This document shows positions 1 to 8,731 of a stretch of DNA of 64,000 bases, piece by piece. Position 1 is the first letter of the stretch, and each line of letters starts with the position of its first letter. Source of the stretch: Mesotoga sp. BH458_6_3_2_1 (GTDB lineage Bacteria > Thermotogota > Thermotogae > Petrotogales > Kosmotogaceae); NCBI RefSeq assembly GCF_003664995.1, contig NZ_JFHL01000002.1, positions 613,867-677,866 of the forward strand, given 5' to 3'. Both the position numbers and the translations under genes were made by a program. The notes under the pieces are model-generated. The model ran no database searches, was not told the DNA's origin, and was given only the letters and a program-made list of their open reading frames with translations.

Positions 1-1
1 G

Positions 2-1108
2 CTTAGATCGAAAGGCAGGCTGACAGAAGGCGTAAGATTGGAGTCTGGAGGTACGCTTCGAATTGCGGTATTTGATGAATTCAAGAGCAAGCTTCCTCCG
101 TTTGCCGCAAACAATTACAAAGACAATGCAATCCTGCTGTACATGATGGAGCTCAGTCACATGGACAAACTGCCCGTCATTCTGGTCAGCAAAGACATAA
201 ACATGCGTGTGAAGGCCGATATTATGGGTCTTAAGGCCGATGATTACCTTCACGACAAAGTGGAAATCGACGATAAGCTGTCGGGAATAAACATCGTAGA
301 CAATCCCTCCCTCAGGGATAAGTTCATCGACCGGGACGAACTATCGGCAGACGAACTTCCCGAACCTGTCGGAGCAAATGAATTCGTGGACTTTGGCAGA
401 GAGATCTTTGGAAGGGTTTCTCCCGACGGCGAGAGAGTTGTCCCGCTTGAAATTACTATGGAAACAAGTAGTTGGGGGATAATGCCCCGGAACAACGAAC
501 AGATGATGGCAATGGAGCTGTTGCTTGACGACGACGTGAGGGTAGTCTTCATTCCCGGTATGGCTGGAACTGGCAAGACGCTGATCTCTCTTGCCTGCGG
601 ATTGAGAAAGGTTGTTGACGAGAAAAAGTATGAAAGGCTTATGGTTGCCAGGCCGATCATCCCTATGGGACAGGATATTGGTTATCTTCCCGGCTCCATG
701 GAAGAGAAGATTGATCCCTGGATGACCCCAATTTACGACAACCTCTATATGCTGTTCAACAACCGCCATACGGATCTGGAAGTATTCCTGAAGAAGGGTG
801 AGCAACTTCAGGTGGAAGTTCTCAGCTACATAAGGGGAAGGTCCATACCGAACCAGTATTTCATAATCGACGAGGCTCAGAACCTCTCACCCCATGAGAT
901 CAAGACGATAATTACCAGAGTGGGGGAAAACACTAAGATAGTCATTATAGGAGACCCCTATCAGATTGACAATTCCTACCTCGATGCATACAGCAACGGA
1001 CTTACATATGCTGCTTCGAGGTTGACAGACAAATCACTGGCGGGCCATATAACCCTGACTAAGGGTGAGCGTTCAGAACTTGCCAGCCTAGCGGCCGAAC
1101 TGCTGTGA
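2..1108 (+). CDS. phoH: PhoH-family ATPase with PIN domain, 5' end outside window
   Basis: This is the C-terminal part of a PIN-PhoH protein. The frame is open from base 2, so the true start lies upstream; a TTG at 38 is internal, because the residues before it already look like the PIN fold. The remains of the PIN domain run to about base 350. The PhoH ATPase domain follows, with Walker A GMAGTGKT (bases 559-582) and a DEAQN Walker B (about 868-882). PIN-PhoH proteins are proposed to be RNA-unwinding or RNA-cleaving enzymes; the exact substrate is unknown. It opens a (+) gene run, and the DUF4911-like gene begins 9 bases after its stop. The family call is firm; the RNA role is family knowledge. 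Confidence 0.9.
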   Translation, partial: LRSKGRLTEGVRLESGGTLRIAVFDEFKSKLPPFAANNYKDNAILLYMMELSHMDKLPVILVSKDINMRVKADIMGLKADDYLHDKVEIDDKLSGINIVDNPSLRDKFIDRDELSADELPEPVGANEFVDFGREIFGRVSPDGERVVPLEITMETSSWGIMPRNNEQMMAMELLLDDDVRVVFIPGMAGTGKTLISLACGLRKVVDEKKYERLMVARPIIPMGQDIGYLPGSMEEKIDPWMTPIYDNLYMLFNNRHTDLEVFLKKGEQLQVEVLSYIRGRSIPNQYFIIDEAQNLSPHEIKTIITRVGENTKIVIIGDPYQIDNSYLDAYSNGLTYAASRLTDKSLAGHITLTKGERSELASLAAELL

Positions 1109-1117
1109 GGTCCTAAT

Positions 1118-1360
1118 ATGAATAAAACAGTGGAGTACGATCTCTTTGTCAGAATAAGGCCCGAAGATATTCATGTGCTCTGCTACATTGCCGAAGCCGA
1201 AGACAATCTAATGAACATCAGGCATGTCACAGATGAGGGCCTTCTCAAAATTATCGTTCCCGCAGATCTTCTTGATGAAGTGAAGAGCTTTCTGAAGAGC
1301 ATTAGAAACCGTATCGATCTGGAAGTGGTGGAGATTCGTGCGAATCCTGGACATACTTGA
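1118..1360 (+). CDS. DUF4911-like small protein
   Basis: An 80-residue acidic protein without signal peptide or membrane segment. Its alternating beta/alpha pattern, ending in a predicted helix and a strand, resembles the small DUF4911 family that I recall from Thermotogota and Firmicutes. No catalytic motif is visible. It starts at ATG 1118 after a GAGG site and overlaps the next gene by 23 bases, so it is co-transcribed and probably translationally coupled with the YqeG-like and YqeH genes. That context hints at a role in ribosome biogenesis or RNA handling, but this is inference only. The family assignment is from memory of the pattern and is moderate. Confidence 0.65.
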   Translation: MNKTVEYDLFVRIRPEDIHVLCYIAEAEDNLMNIRHVTDEGLLKIIVPADLLDEVKSFLKSIRNRIDLEVVEIRANPGHT

Positions 1361-2390
1361 TAGCGCAGTACCAAACGACAAGGCGGAAAATGTCAGAGAA
1401 GTGGACTATGAAAGACTCCAGAAGCTCGGGTACAATACAATTCTCTTTGATTACGACAATACCATTGCAGTTTGGAGAGAGCCTTTCGATATGCGGAACA
1501 AACCCGTAATCGATAACCTAATCTCTTCAGGTATGAAGGTCGGCGTTGTAACCAACGGGCCCCAATCGAGAGTTAAGAATCTCAAGGATCTCTTTGGGGA
1601 AGAGCTGAAGGTATACCACTCGATGAGAAAGCCGGGCACGAAGGAACTGAGGAAGGTTCTTAGCGACATGAAATCGAGACCCGAAAAGACGGTCATAATT
1701 GGAGATCTCTTTTTCACAGACATTATTGCCGGAAATAGAATGGGTATGTATTCGATCCTTGTGGCGCCGCTGGTCGATATAAGCCAGAAGTGGTACAAGA
1801 GGTTGTTGGGGAAGATCACCATTGCCGCATATCTTGTATTCTTCTTCACAATTGGCTGGGTCTTCAGATTGGGAAGGCTGGCCACCCCACATCTCTTTGC
1901 CAATAGTGTAATGGATATAGATTTCGATTCTCTGAAGGAGTCCGGTCACAGACTCGTCATATTCGATTTCGACAACACTCTAGAGAGCTGGGGGGCAAGT
2001 ACCGTCTCAAAAGAGAAGCGGTTGCTCCTGAACAGAGTTGAACGACTTGGTCTGAACATACTTCTGATTTCTAACGGGAAGGCCGACAGGCTCGGCAAAA
2101 TAGACGAGGAACTCGATACAATTAAGGTTATTAGCCGGGCAAGGAAACCGTTGACATTCAAATCGAAACGAGTTTTGAAGGACTATGGAGTACCTCCGTA
2201 CAAGACAGTAGTTGTCGGCGACCAGCTCTTTACGGATATTATCATGGGAAACCTTCTCGGAGCATACACGGTTAAAGTCGAACCGATCTCTGAAAAGGAG
2301 TTCTTCTGGACGAAGCTGGTCAGGAGAGTAGAGCGGATTCTCTTAAGCAAAATGAGGAAGCATCCCGAAGTGGAGGCGCTTGACAAATGA
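1338..2390 (+). CDS. Tandem YqeG-type HAD-superfamily (IIIA) phosphatase
   Basis: A 350-residue protein with two HAD domains of YqeG type. The first has DYDNT at residues 38-42, a TNG motif and a GDLFFTDI box. The second has DFDNT from about residue 210, SNGK, and GDQLFTDI. The linker contains a hydrophobic stretch (around residues 155-180) that could be a membrane-associated helix. YqeG proteins are usually single-domain, about 170 residues, and commonly sit next to yqeH, as here. Both copies keep both aspartates of the DxD motif, so both may be active phosphatases. It starts at GTG 1338 inside the preceding gene and its stop overlaps the yqeH start (ATGA). The substrate is unknown. Confidence 0.85.
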   Translation: MRILDILDSAVPNDKAENVREVDYERLQKLGYNTILFDYDNTIAVWREPFDMRNKPVIDNLISSGMKVGVVTNGPQSRVKNLKDLFGEELKVYHSMRKPGTKELRKVLSDMKSRPEKTVIIGDLFFTDIIAGNRMGMYSILVAPLVDISQKWYKRLLGKITIAAYLVFFFTIGWVFRLGRLATPHLFANSVMDIDFDSLKESGHRLVIFDFDNTLESWGASTVSKEKRLLLNRVERLGLNILLISNGKADRLGKIDEELDTIKVISRARKPLTFKSKRVLKDYGVPPYKTVVVGDQLFTDIIMGNLLGAYTVKVEPISEKEFFWTKLVRRVERILLSKMRKHPEVEALDK

Positions 2391-3487
2391 AATGTAATGG
2401 GTGCGGTGTTGAGCTGCAGCATGAGGACCCGGCCGGTTTGGGATACATATCCGAGTCGGTTATGGAATCAAGGTTCAATTCAGGAAAGGAGATCCTGTGT
2501 CGAAGATGTTTCCTTATGAAGCATTATAGTTCGCTGCCAGAGGGTAATATGGTTGCTCATTCGCTTGAGAATATGAAGGAGTATCTCCGTCTCGCTCACG
2601 ATGTAATCTATGTAATTGATATCTCAGACTTTGACGGGACCTTCAGGAGGGACATCACGGACCTCCTGAAAGATCATTCCGTTCACTACATTCTGAACAA
2701 AATCGATCTGCTTCCCAGAGAGGTTAAAGTGGATGAAATGAGAGACTGGGCCTCGGGCATTCTCAAGGCGCCGGTGAGCAGAGTTAGGCCTGTCTCGGTT
2801 TTGGGACAATACGGACTGAACTCGCTTTTCGCCTATCTAAAATCCAGTGCGTGTGAGTACGTTTCGGTAGGAGTTACCAACGTTGGGAAGTCCTCACTCC
2901 TTAATGGTTTGATGCGTTCCGAAAAGATAACAGTCAGTCGTTTTCCCGGAACAACGGTAGAGGTGACATCGAGGACACTGTACAACTCTTCGGTTACCAT
3001 TTACGATACTCCGGGAATATTCACGGAAGACAGATTGACCGATCTTCTGAGCGTTGAAGATCAGAGTAGATTTCTTCCCCGCAAGAAGCTGGTCAGATCG
3101 ACCTTTCAATTCCACGAAGCCCGAACCGTTTTTCTGAGTGGGTTTGTGCGAATAGATGCGAAGAATGAGACCGATCCAGTGGGGATATTACATACCTTTG
3201 TTCCGGAGAGTGTTTCAGTCCATGAGACTAACTCGAATACCGGGGTCGAGGAATGGGATAGATGGTTTGGAGGAATTTTGAAACCTCCTTTTTCTAGTTC
3301 CGCAAGGAGTGAGTATAAGTGGAAGAGTGAGAAATTCAGACTGAGAACCGGTCAGGAGCTTCACATTTGCGGCCTTGGCTGGATAAACGTCGCTAAAGGT
3401 CCGATAACACTTGTTCTTACTACTCCGGAAAGCGTAACCCTGAAAGTGAGAAAGGGACTAGTCGGTCCGAAAAAATTCAAGAAGTGA
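2387..3487 (+). CDS. yqeH: Ribosome biogenesis GTPase YqeH
   Basis: A 366-residue circularly permuted GTPase. An N-terminal zinc finger has Cys3, Cys6, Cys38 and Cys41. G4 (NKIDLL, about residue 103) precedes G1 (GVTNVGKSS, about residue 162), then DTPG (G3) follows, which is the diagnostic G4-G5-G1-G2-G3 order. The C-terminal third is the YqeH-specific region. In Bacillus, YqeH is needed for 30S subunit assembly. It starts in a 4-base ATGA overlap with the YqeG-type gene, so the YqeG-YqeH pair is translationally coupled. The length is normal for the family. Confidence 0.93.
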   Translation: MKCNGCGVELQHEDPAGLGYISESVMESRFNSGKEILCRRCFLMKHYSSLPEGNMVAHSLENMKEYLRLAHDVIYVIDISDFDGTFRRDITDLLKDHSVHYILNKIDLLPREVKVDEMRDWASGILKAPVSRVRPVSVLGQYGLNSLFAYLKSSACEYVSVGVTNVGKSSLLNGLMRSEKITVSRFPGTTVEVTSRTLYNSSVTIYDTPGIFTEDRLTDLLSVEDQSRFLPRKKLVRSTFQFHEARTVFLSGFVRIDAKNETDPVGILHTFVPESVSVHETNSNTGVEEWDRWFGGILKPPFSSSARSEYKWKSEKFRLRTGQELHICGLGWINVAKGPITLVLTTPESVTLKVRKGLVGPKKFKK

Positions 3488-3508
3488 AGATAACTGGAGG
3501 TGTATTTT

Positions 3509-4102
3509 GTGAAGCTTAAGCAACCGGCAATCAAGGCAGGCGTTTCAAACCGCCATCTTCATTTGAGTGCGGAAGATATCGAAAGACTCTTCGGCAAGGG
3601 TCATAAACTAACTCCTATAAAAGATCTCGGTCAACCCGGGCAGTACGCCTGTGATGAAAAAGTGATTCTTGTCGGTCCAAAGGGAGCAATCACGGGAGTA
3701 AGGGTACTGGGTCCCGCGAGAAAGGCCACTCAGATAGAGGTATCGAGAACCGACGCTTTTTCCCTGGGAATAAAGCCGCCCATAAAGGATTCCGGTGACC
3801 ACACGGATACTCCCGGCCTGACGATTGTCGGTCCTAAAGGAACTGTCGTTCTTGATTCCGGAGTGATGCTCGCCAAGAGGCATATTCACATGACACCCGA
3901 GGACGCCAGGGTATATGGAGTAGAGGACAAGGAGATAGTAATGGTTTACGCCGAGGGTGCCGGAACGCGAAGAGTGATCTTCGACGACGTTCTTGTTAGA
4001 GTGCACTCGAGTTACGCTCTGGAATTCCATGTCGATGTGGATGAAGCAAATGCTGTAATACTGAACAACAACGATCCAGTATTCATTATTGAGGAGTTAT
4101 AG
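3509..4102 (+). CDS. pduL: Phosphate propanoyltransferase/acetyltransferase PduL
   Basis: A 197-residue PduL-family acyltransferase that exchanges CoA and phosphate on acyl groups (acetyl- or propanoyl-CoA to acyl phosphate). It has the two duplicated beta-barrel motifs with metal-binding histidines: SNRHLHLS near residue 16 and AKRHIHMTPEDA in the second half. I chose GTG 3509 because GGAGG at 3496-3500 lies 8 bases upstream; an in-frame GTG at 3500 overlaps that site. There is no N-terminal microcompartment-targeting extension and no shell-protein gene nearby. It is therefore probably a free cytosolic phosphotransacetylase replacing Pta in acetate formation (inference). No ackA is in the window. 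Confidence 0.9.
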   Translation: MKLKQPAIKAGVSNRHLHLSAEDIERLFGKGHKLTPIKDLGQPGQYACDEKVILVGPKGAITGVRVLGPARKATQIEVSRTDAFSLGIKPPIKDSGDHTDTPGLTIVGPKGTVVLDSGVMLAKRHIHMTPEDARVYGVEDKEIVMVYAEGAGTRRVIFDDVLVRVHSSYALEFHVDVDEANAVILNNNDPVFIIEEL

Positions 4103-4896
4103 TGGTCTATCTTGGGACGAGCGGCTACTCATTTCCCGACTGGGTGGGAACGGCTTACCCTTCAGGGATCAGCTCTTCCCAGATGCTTAGATACTACCAT
4201 TCAGTATGGAGATTCAACTCTGTTGAACTGAATTTCACATATTATCGGATGCCATCTATCAAGACAATCACTGGCATCCTAAGGAAGATACCCGGAGAGA
4301 TGACATTTGCAGTCAAAGCACCGGGACAGGCGACGCATGATCTATGGAAGGGCGATTCCGGAGAGTTGAGAAAAGTATCCGGTGAATTCTACCAGGCTCT
4401 TCAACCCATGCGGGAGGAGGGTAGGCTGGGGCCGGTACTCTTCCAGTTCCCGTGGTCGTTCAAATTCAATGAGAGAAACAGGGAGTATATTGAAGAGATC
4501 GCCGGATCTTTCGACCCTGATAGTAATCTCCTGGCCTTCGAATTCAGACACGATAGCTGGGCAAATGAAGCGGCCTTCGAAGCGGTCGAGGAGGCGGGCG
4601 GAATACCTGTAACCGTTGACGAACCGATTATCGGCGGCTTGTTTCCTTATATACCCAGGGCAGGTCTTAGGGGTGCTTACTTCCGCTTTCACGGAAGAAA
4701 TCCCGACTGGTTCAACAGCAACGGAAGTGAACGATACAATTACGATTACTCGGAAGATGACTTGAGAAGTTTTGCCATCGATGTGCTAGAATTTCATAAA
4801 CGCGATCTACCTGTCTTTGTTTTCTTTAATAATTGCTACATGGGAAGAGCAGTACACAACGCTCTTCTTCTGAAAGACCTGTTAGGAGGTGCCTGA
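4102..4896 (+). CDS. DUF72 (YecE-like) family protein
   Basis: A 264-residue DUF72 protein, a TIM-barrel-like family of unknown activity. The N-terminal GTSGYSFPDW motif, the SVELNFTYYR box, a VTVDEP segment and the YFRFHGRN box are the usual landmarks. The GTG start shares one base with the pduL stop and is preceded by a GAGGAG site. There is no signal peptide. Function has not been established for this family to my knowledge. Position between pduL and a small unknown gene gives little help. Confidence 0.88.
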   Translation: MVYLGTSGYSFPDWVGTAYPSGISSSQMLRYYHSVWRFNSVELNFTYYRMPSIKTITGILRKIPGEMTFAVKAPGQATHDLWKGDSGELRKVSGEFYQALQPMREEGRLGPVLFQFPWSFKFNERNREYIEEIAGSFDPDSNLLAFEFRHDSWANEAAFEAVEEAGGIPVTVDEPIIGGLFPYIPRAGLRGAYFRFHGRNPDWFNSNGSERYNYDYSEDDLRSFAIDVLEFHKRDLPVFVFFNNCYMGRAVHNALLLKDLLGGA

Positions 4897-4903
4897 ATTA
4901 ACA

Positions 4904-5233
4904 ATGACTTTTCCTGATTACATAAATGTGGTTCTGAGGATGATAGCCGAGGGAAACGAGAGTCATGAGATTTACGAGCAGCTGCAGAAGCTTGGATTGA
5001 GAGAAGTAGAGATTACTGAAGTATACAACGCGGTGATCGGAATGATCACATCGGGTTCGGAATCGACGGAGATTATTCTCGATGGCGATTACAACCCAAG
5101 AAAGAGAGTCTTTCTAGAAGAAGAACTCAAGGCGATCATGACCGTTCCCGGTCTTTACAAATCGCTTCTATGGGGCGACATCACTCCTGGGGATTTCGAA
5201 AGGACTCTATCCGATTTCTCAGCCAATAACTAG
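4904..5233 (+). CDS. Small protein of unknown function
   Basis: A 109-residue acidic, mostly helical protein that I do not recognise. The N-terminal half reads as two or three amphipathic helices (MIAEGNESHEIYEQLQ and a following ITEVYNAVIGMI), and the C-terminal half as another helical pair. It vaguely recalls the Smg/DUF494 group, but too weakly to name. I prefer ATG 4904; an alternative GTG at 4889 would overlap the GGAGG site itself. It is the last gene of the (+) run and is followed directly by a terminator hairpin. Confidence 0.6.
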   Translation: MTFPDYINVVLRMIAEGNESHEIYEQLQKLGLREVEITEVYNAVIGMITSGSESTEIILDGDYNPRKRVFLEEELKAIMTVPGLYKSLLWGDITPGDFERTLSDFSANN

Positions 5234-5262
5234 AAAAAACCCGCCTGAAAGGCGGGCTTTTC
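5234..5262. terminator. Bidirectional rho-independent terminator
   Basis: CCCGCC (5240-5245), loop TGAAA and GGCGGG (5251-5256) form a stem flanked by an A-run on the left and a T-rich run on the right. It lies between two convergent genes and can stop transcription from both strands. Confidence 0.88.
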
Positions 5263-7830
5263 TTATACGATCCATTTTGCAACGGGTATGAAGTATCTGT
5301 CAGGCAGTTTTTGAGGGTTCGGGATCACTCTGATTGTGTACGCCAGATTACCCTCTTCGGCTACGACGAATTTCCCGCCGTATACGTATTCGCCGTGGAC
5401 GTCCTCTTTAATCAGCTTCATTGGATAGAGACTGAAGCTGTCCATCTCACCTTCGTCATTCATCTTCGCCACGAAAATCTCAGCTTGAACCTCAGATGGG
5501 TCTAGAGTTCCGAGGTAGATGTTTGCCGAGAGTGCGATCTCCTGCCCGACCTTAATCGATTTTGCAGAAGACTCGGCCTGCACATTGGGCTTTATTCTTA
5601 TAGCATTCCAGCTGGCACTGAACTTGTCTTTCCAGACTGCAACGCTCTTCGCAAGTTTGTAACCGTCTCTCTCGGCCTCTACAGACAGGTCGGCGGCGGG
5701 GAAATAGAGGTCGGTGGCATACTCTGCAATCATCCTGTGAGTATTGAATCTGCTGCCGATTTCCTTGATGGAGCTCTTCATCTTCTTCGCCCAGTCCCTA
5801 GCTACGCCTTCCTCATCTCTCGAGTAGTAAAGAGGGATTATCTCCTTCTCAAGCGTGCTGTAGATCGACACAGAGTCTATCCTGTCCTGAAGTTCGTGGT
5901 CTCTGTAGTCTCTGTTATCGCCGATAGCCCAGCCGTTTTCTCCGTTGAAACCTTCCACCCACCAGCCATCGAGGACGCTGAAGTTAAGAACTCCATTCAT
6001 TCCGGCTTTTTCACCGCTCGTTCCGCTCGCTTCGTGGGGTCTTCTAGGTGTATTTAGCCAGATATCCACACCGCTTACCAAGTGTCGAGCGATATTCATG
6101 TCGTAATTTTCGACTATTATCACCCGGCTTTTGAATTCCGGTGTTCTGGAGATCTCATACAATTTCCTTATCAGTTCTTTTCCAGGATCGTCTGCCGGAT
6201 GGGCCTTACCTGCGAAAACAAATTGAACCGGTCTTTCGGAGTTCGCGATTATCGACTTCAGTCTGTTAATGTCTTTGAAGATCAGCGTTGCGCGCTTGTA
6301 TGTGGCAAATCTCCTTGCAAATCCAATAGTGAGAACATCTTCAGGCAGGGCTTCCTCGACCTCCAGAAGGTCTTCTATGGTCTCGCCCAGTCTCATCCTC
6401 TGTCTCTTTAACCTTCCCTGCAGAAAGCCTCTTGCTCTGGATTTCAGTGACATGTGTAGCTCCCAGATCTCGCTCTCCGGTATCTTGTCGACCCCTTCCC
6501 AGATCTCCGGGTCATAGACTCTCTCATGCCAGCCTTCGGGAAGGTACTTGTCCAGCAACTCGACCAGGTTCGGGTTCAGCCAAGTCCAGATGTGCACTCC
6601 GTTTGTCACATGAGTTATCGGAACCTCTACCGCGGGCAGATCCGGGTAGATGTGATTCCAAAGATTCCTGCTGACTCTTCCATGAAGCTGGCTGACTCCA
6701 TTAGCAAGAGCAGAAAGCCTGAGCGCAAGGACCGTCATGCTGAAGTGCTGCCCGCCGCCCTGGAGTTTTTCGATGCCGAGGTTCAAGAATTCATCCCTAT
6801 CGGCGTGCATCTTACTCCAGAAATCGCGGAAGTACTTGTCAATCATATCAAGGGTAAACGTATCATTACCGGCAGGCACCGGCGTATGTGTTGTGAAGAC
6901 GTTGCCGGATTTTACAATCATCGATGCGGTCGAAAACTCTATCGAATTCTTCTGGACCAGTTCTCTAATTCTCTCGAGGGACAAGAAAGCCGCATGGCCT
7001 TCATTCATATGCCATGCATTTGGCGAGTAACCCAGCATTCTAAGGGCCCTCACTCCGCCGATGCCGAGAAGAATCTCCTGCTGTATCCTGGTTTCACGAT
7101 CGCCTCCATAGAGCGTACCGGTAATCTTTCGGTCTTCGGGTTCATTTTGAGGAATGTCCGTGTCCAATAGATAAAGAGATGTCCTGCCGATTTCGGCCTT
7201 CCAGATCTTCGCCCATACCTTTCTCCCCGGAAAGTCTATGTTAACGAAAACCTCATCTCCGGCCTTATCTAGTGCAGGAACTACGGGAAAATCCTCAAAC
7301 TCGTAGGAGTGATAAATGTTTTGCTGCCAACCAGACTCGTCGATTCTCTGTTCGAAGTATCCGTTCCTGTATAGAAGTCCTACAGCAACGAAATTAAGTC
7401 CCATGTCGCTGGCCGTTTTCAGGTGGTCTCCGGCCAGAATGCCGAGGCCTCCAGAATAAATTGGAAATGATTCGTGAAATCCATACTCCGCGCAGAAATA
7501 AGCAATGCACTGCTCCTTTCTGTCCGGGTGTTCCCTCTCCATCCACGTGTCTTTTCCACCCATGTATTTATCGAACTCTTTTACGGTGTTCTCATACATC
7601 TTGATAAACTCTTTGTCTTCTGCCAGCTCATACAATCTAGTCTGGCGTACCCTGCGGAGAAGCCTTACGGGGCTTCGCTTTTCCTGATACCACATCTCTG
7701 GGTCTATGTATTTGAACATCTGTTGAGCATGGTAATTCCAGCTCCACCATAGGTTCTTTGACAGTTCTTCGAGTCTGCTCAGCTTCTCTGGCAATCTCGG
7801 TACCGCCATGACTCTTTCGAGGAAGTACAT
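5263..7830 (-). CDS. glgP: Alpha-glucan (glycogen) phosphorylase
   Basis: An 855-residue GT35 phosphorylase of the type carrying an N-terminal domain that starts with a helix rich in Trp (LSKNLWWSWN). It releases glucose 1-phosphate from alpha-1,4-glucans using pyridoxal phosphate. The conserved PLP region is EASGTSGEKAGMNG, with the likely Schiff-base lysine near residue 608. The start at 7830 has an AGGAGG site 9 bases upstream. The length matches the long bacterial/archaeal branch (about 840-860) rather than the E. coli MalP type. It is monocistronic: a terminator follows and its own promoter candidate precedes it. It should supply glucose 1-phosphate from stored or imported maltodextrins. 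Confidence 0.94.
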   Translation of the reverse strand: MYFLERVMAVPRLPEKLSRLEELSKNLWWSWNYHAQQMFKYIDPEMWYQEKRSPVRLLRRVRQTRLYELAEDKEFIKMYENTVKEFDKYMGGKDTWMEREHPDRKEQCIAYFCAEYGFHESFPIYSGGLGILAGDHLKTASDMGLNFVAVGLLYRNGYFEQRIDESGWQQNIYHSYEFEDFPVVPALDKAGDEVFVNIDFPGRKVWAKIWKAEIGRTSLYLLDTDIPQNEPEDRKITGTLYGGDRETRIQQEILLGIGGVRALRMLGYSPNAWHMNEGHAAFLSLERIRELVQKNSIEFSTASMIVKSGNVFTTHTPVPAGNDTFTLDMIDKYFRDFWSKMHADRDEFLNLGIEKLQGGGQHFSMTVLALRLSALANGVSQLHGRVSRNLWNHIYPDLPAVEVPITHVTNGVHIWTWLNPNLVELLDKYLPEGWHERVYDPEIWEGVDKIPESEIWELHMSLKSRARGFLQGRLKRQRMRLGETIEDLLEVEEALPEDVLTIGFARRFATYKRATLIFKDINRLKSIIANSERPVQFVFAGKAHPADDPGKELIRKLYEISRTPEFKSRVIIVENYDMNIARHLVSGVDIWLNTPRRPHEASGTSGEKAGMNGVLNFSVLDGWWVEGFNGENGWAIGDNRDYRDHELQDRIDSVSIYSTLEKEIIPLYYSRDEEGVARDWAKKMKSSIKEIGSRFNTHRMIAEYATDLYFPAADLSVEAERDGYKLAKSVAVWKDKFSASWNAIRIKPNVQAESSAKSIKVGQEIALSANIYLGTLDPSEVQAEIFVAKMNDEGEMDSFSLYPMKLIKEDVHGEYVYGGKFVVAEEGNLAYTIRVIPNPQKLPDRYFIPVAKWIV

Positions 7831-7863
7831 CAGAATAACCTCCTATTTTGGCATCTATGTACA

Positions 7864-7892
7864 ATTATACCTTTTCATACGCTACTGTGCTT
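7864..7892 (-). promoter_or_regulatory. Candidate promoter of glgP
   Basis: On the minus strand a perfect -10 (TATAAT, 7864-7869) lies about 33 bases upstream of the glgP start. An AGCACA hexamer (7886-7891 region) stands 16-17 bases upstream as a weak -35. The -10 is convincing; the -35 is poor. Confidence 0.45.
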
Positions 7893-7939
7893 TCTTATGA
7901 TGCTCTCACTCGTCTTTGCTAGCTCTTTCGCCGTCTAAC

Positions 7940-7961
7940 AAAAAAAGGGAGCTCAGCTCCC
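7940..7961 (-). terminator. Rho-independent terminator after the S1-domain gene
   Basis: Minus strand: GGGAGCT, one-base centre, AGCTCCC, then seven T. It lies 30 bases past the stop of the S1-domain gene and ends the rpmE transcript. Confidence 0.85.
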
Positions 7962-7990
7962 TCTATTCTATTTCACGATACTTTCGATTT

Positions 7991-8359
7991 TTATGGTCTT
8001 TTACGGATACCTCTTTTCTTGTCGAGTCTTCTCTTAAAGGCGGAGATCTTTTCGCCGCTATCCCTCATGAACTTGGCCAGTTTCTTTTCGAAGTCTTGAC
8101 TTGACGGTCCTTCATCAGAGCCTTTGCTCTTCAAATCCTTGATCGAGAGCTCCCACTTTCCGTCCTTTGTCGTCCCAAGAACCTTTGCCTCTACTTTCTG
8201 ACCAACTTTGAGATAGTCTTCAATGTTCTTCACGTACTCTCTTGCCACTTTGGAAATATGAATGAACCCTTCCTCGCCGCTTTCAAGATTTACGTACGCT
8301 CCGAATTTCTTGACAGAAGTTACATTACCCTCAACAACGGTACCCACTTTCACACTCAC
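7991..8359 (-). CDS. S1-domain RNA-binding protein (YabR/YugI-like)
   Basis: A 122-residue protein with one S1 domain at residues 1-75 (VGTVVEGNVTSVKKFGAYV, EEGFIHIS, VGQKVEAKV) followed by a basic tail rich in Lys and Arg. Single-S1 proteins of this size resemble Bacillus YabR/YugI, which bind RNA or associate with ribosomes. I chose GTG at 8357-8359 because GGAGG lies 8 bases upstream; the longer reading starting at TTG 8374 runs through that site. It is downstream of rpmE on the same strand with a 50-base gap and closes with a terminator, so it is probably co-expressed with L31. Confidence 0.85.
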   Translation of the reverse strand: MSVKVGTVVEGNVTSVKKFGAYVNLESGEEGFIHISKVAREYVKNIEDYLKVGQKVEAKVLGTTKDGKWELSIKDLKSKGSDEGPSSQDFEKKLAKFMRDSGEKISAFKRRLDKKRGIRKRP

Positions 8360-8409
8360 ATGACTAACCTCCAATTGACTATATACTTGAGGGAGCGCAA
8401 AGCGCTAAC

Positions 8410-8619
8410 TCAGTAATTGTCTCCGTATTTGTTTCTGAACTTCTGAACTCTTCCTTCAGTGTCGAGAATCATTGAAGATGCGTCTCCACGGAAGTAGGGA
8501 TGGCAGCTCGAACAAAGGTCAACCTTTATGGTGTCCTTGGTAGAATAAAACTTGTGTTCTGCGCCACAGGTACACTTTACAGTAATCAGTTTCATCTCTG
8601 GGTGCATCTCTTTTTTCAT
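8410..8619 (-). CDS. rpmE: 50S ribosomal protein L31
   Basis: A 69-residue L31 of the zinc-binding type: Cys16, Cys18, Cys36 and Cys39 are present. MKKEMHPE at the N terminus and the SSCHPYF box are typical. The reading frame is open upstream to 8745, but ATG at 8617-8619 has a GAGGTG site and gives the standard L31 length, so upstream starts are rejected. A consensus promoter lies just upstream. Confidence 0.96.
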   Translation of the reverse strand: MKKEMHPEMKLITVKCTCGAEHKFYSTKDTIKVDLCSSCHPYFRGDASSMILDTEGRVQKFRNKYGDNY

Positions 8620-8659
8620 CGGGGCTTCACCTCTTCCTGTTGTAATTTGCACAAAACTC

Positions 8660-8688
8660 ATTATATCATAGAGAGGAAAGCGTGTCAA
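8660..8688 (-). promoter_or_regulatory. Consensus sigma70-type promoter of rpmE
   Basis: Minus strand: TTGACA (8683-8688), a 17-base spacer and TATAAT (8660-8665). Both hexamers are perfect consensus. It sits about 40 bases upstream of the rpmE start. Confidence 0.88.
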
Positions 8689-8731
8689 AGACTTACTTGT
8701 GGCAAACGCTAGCACAGATGGGAGAATAGTG

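Noticed and set aside
38..40. TTG as the start of the PhoH gene
   Set aside because: Frame is open to the window edge and the residues before the TTG fit the PIN domain, so the gene is cut by the window.
341..805. Long minus-strand frame opposite phoH
   Set aside because: It is antisense to a well-supported gene, lacks a start site and has no recognisable domain.
6526..7170. 214-codon plus-strand frame inside glgP
   Set aside because: It is antisense to the conserved catalytic core of the phosphorylase and has no motif or ribosome-binding site.
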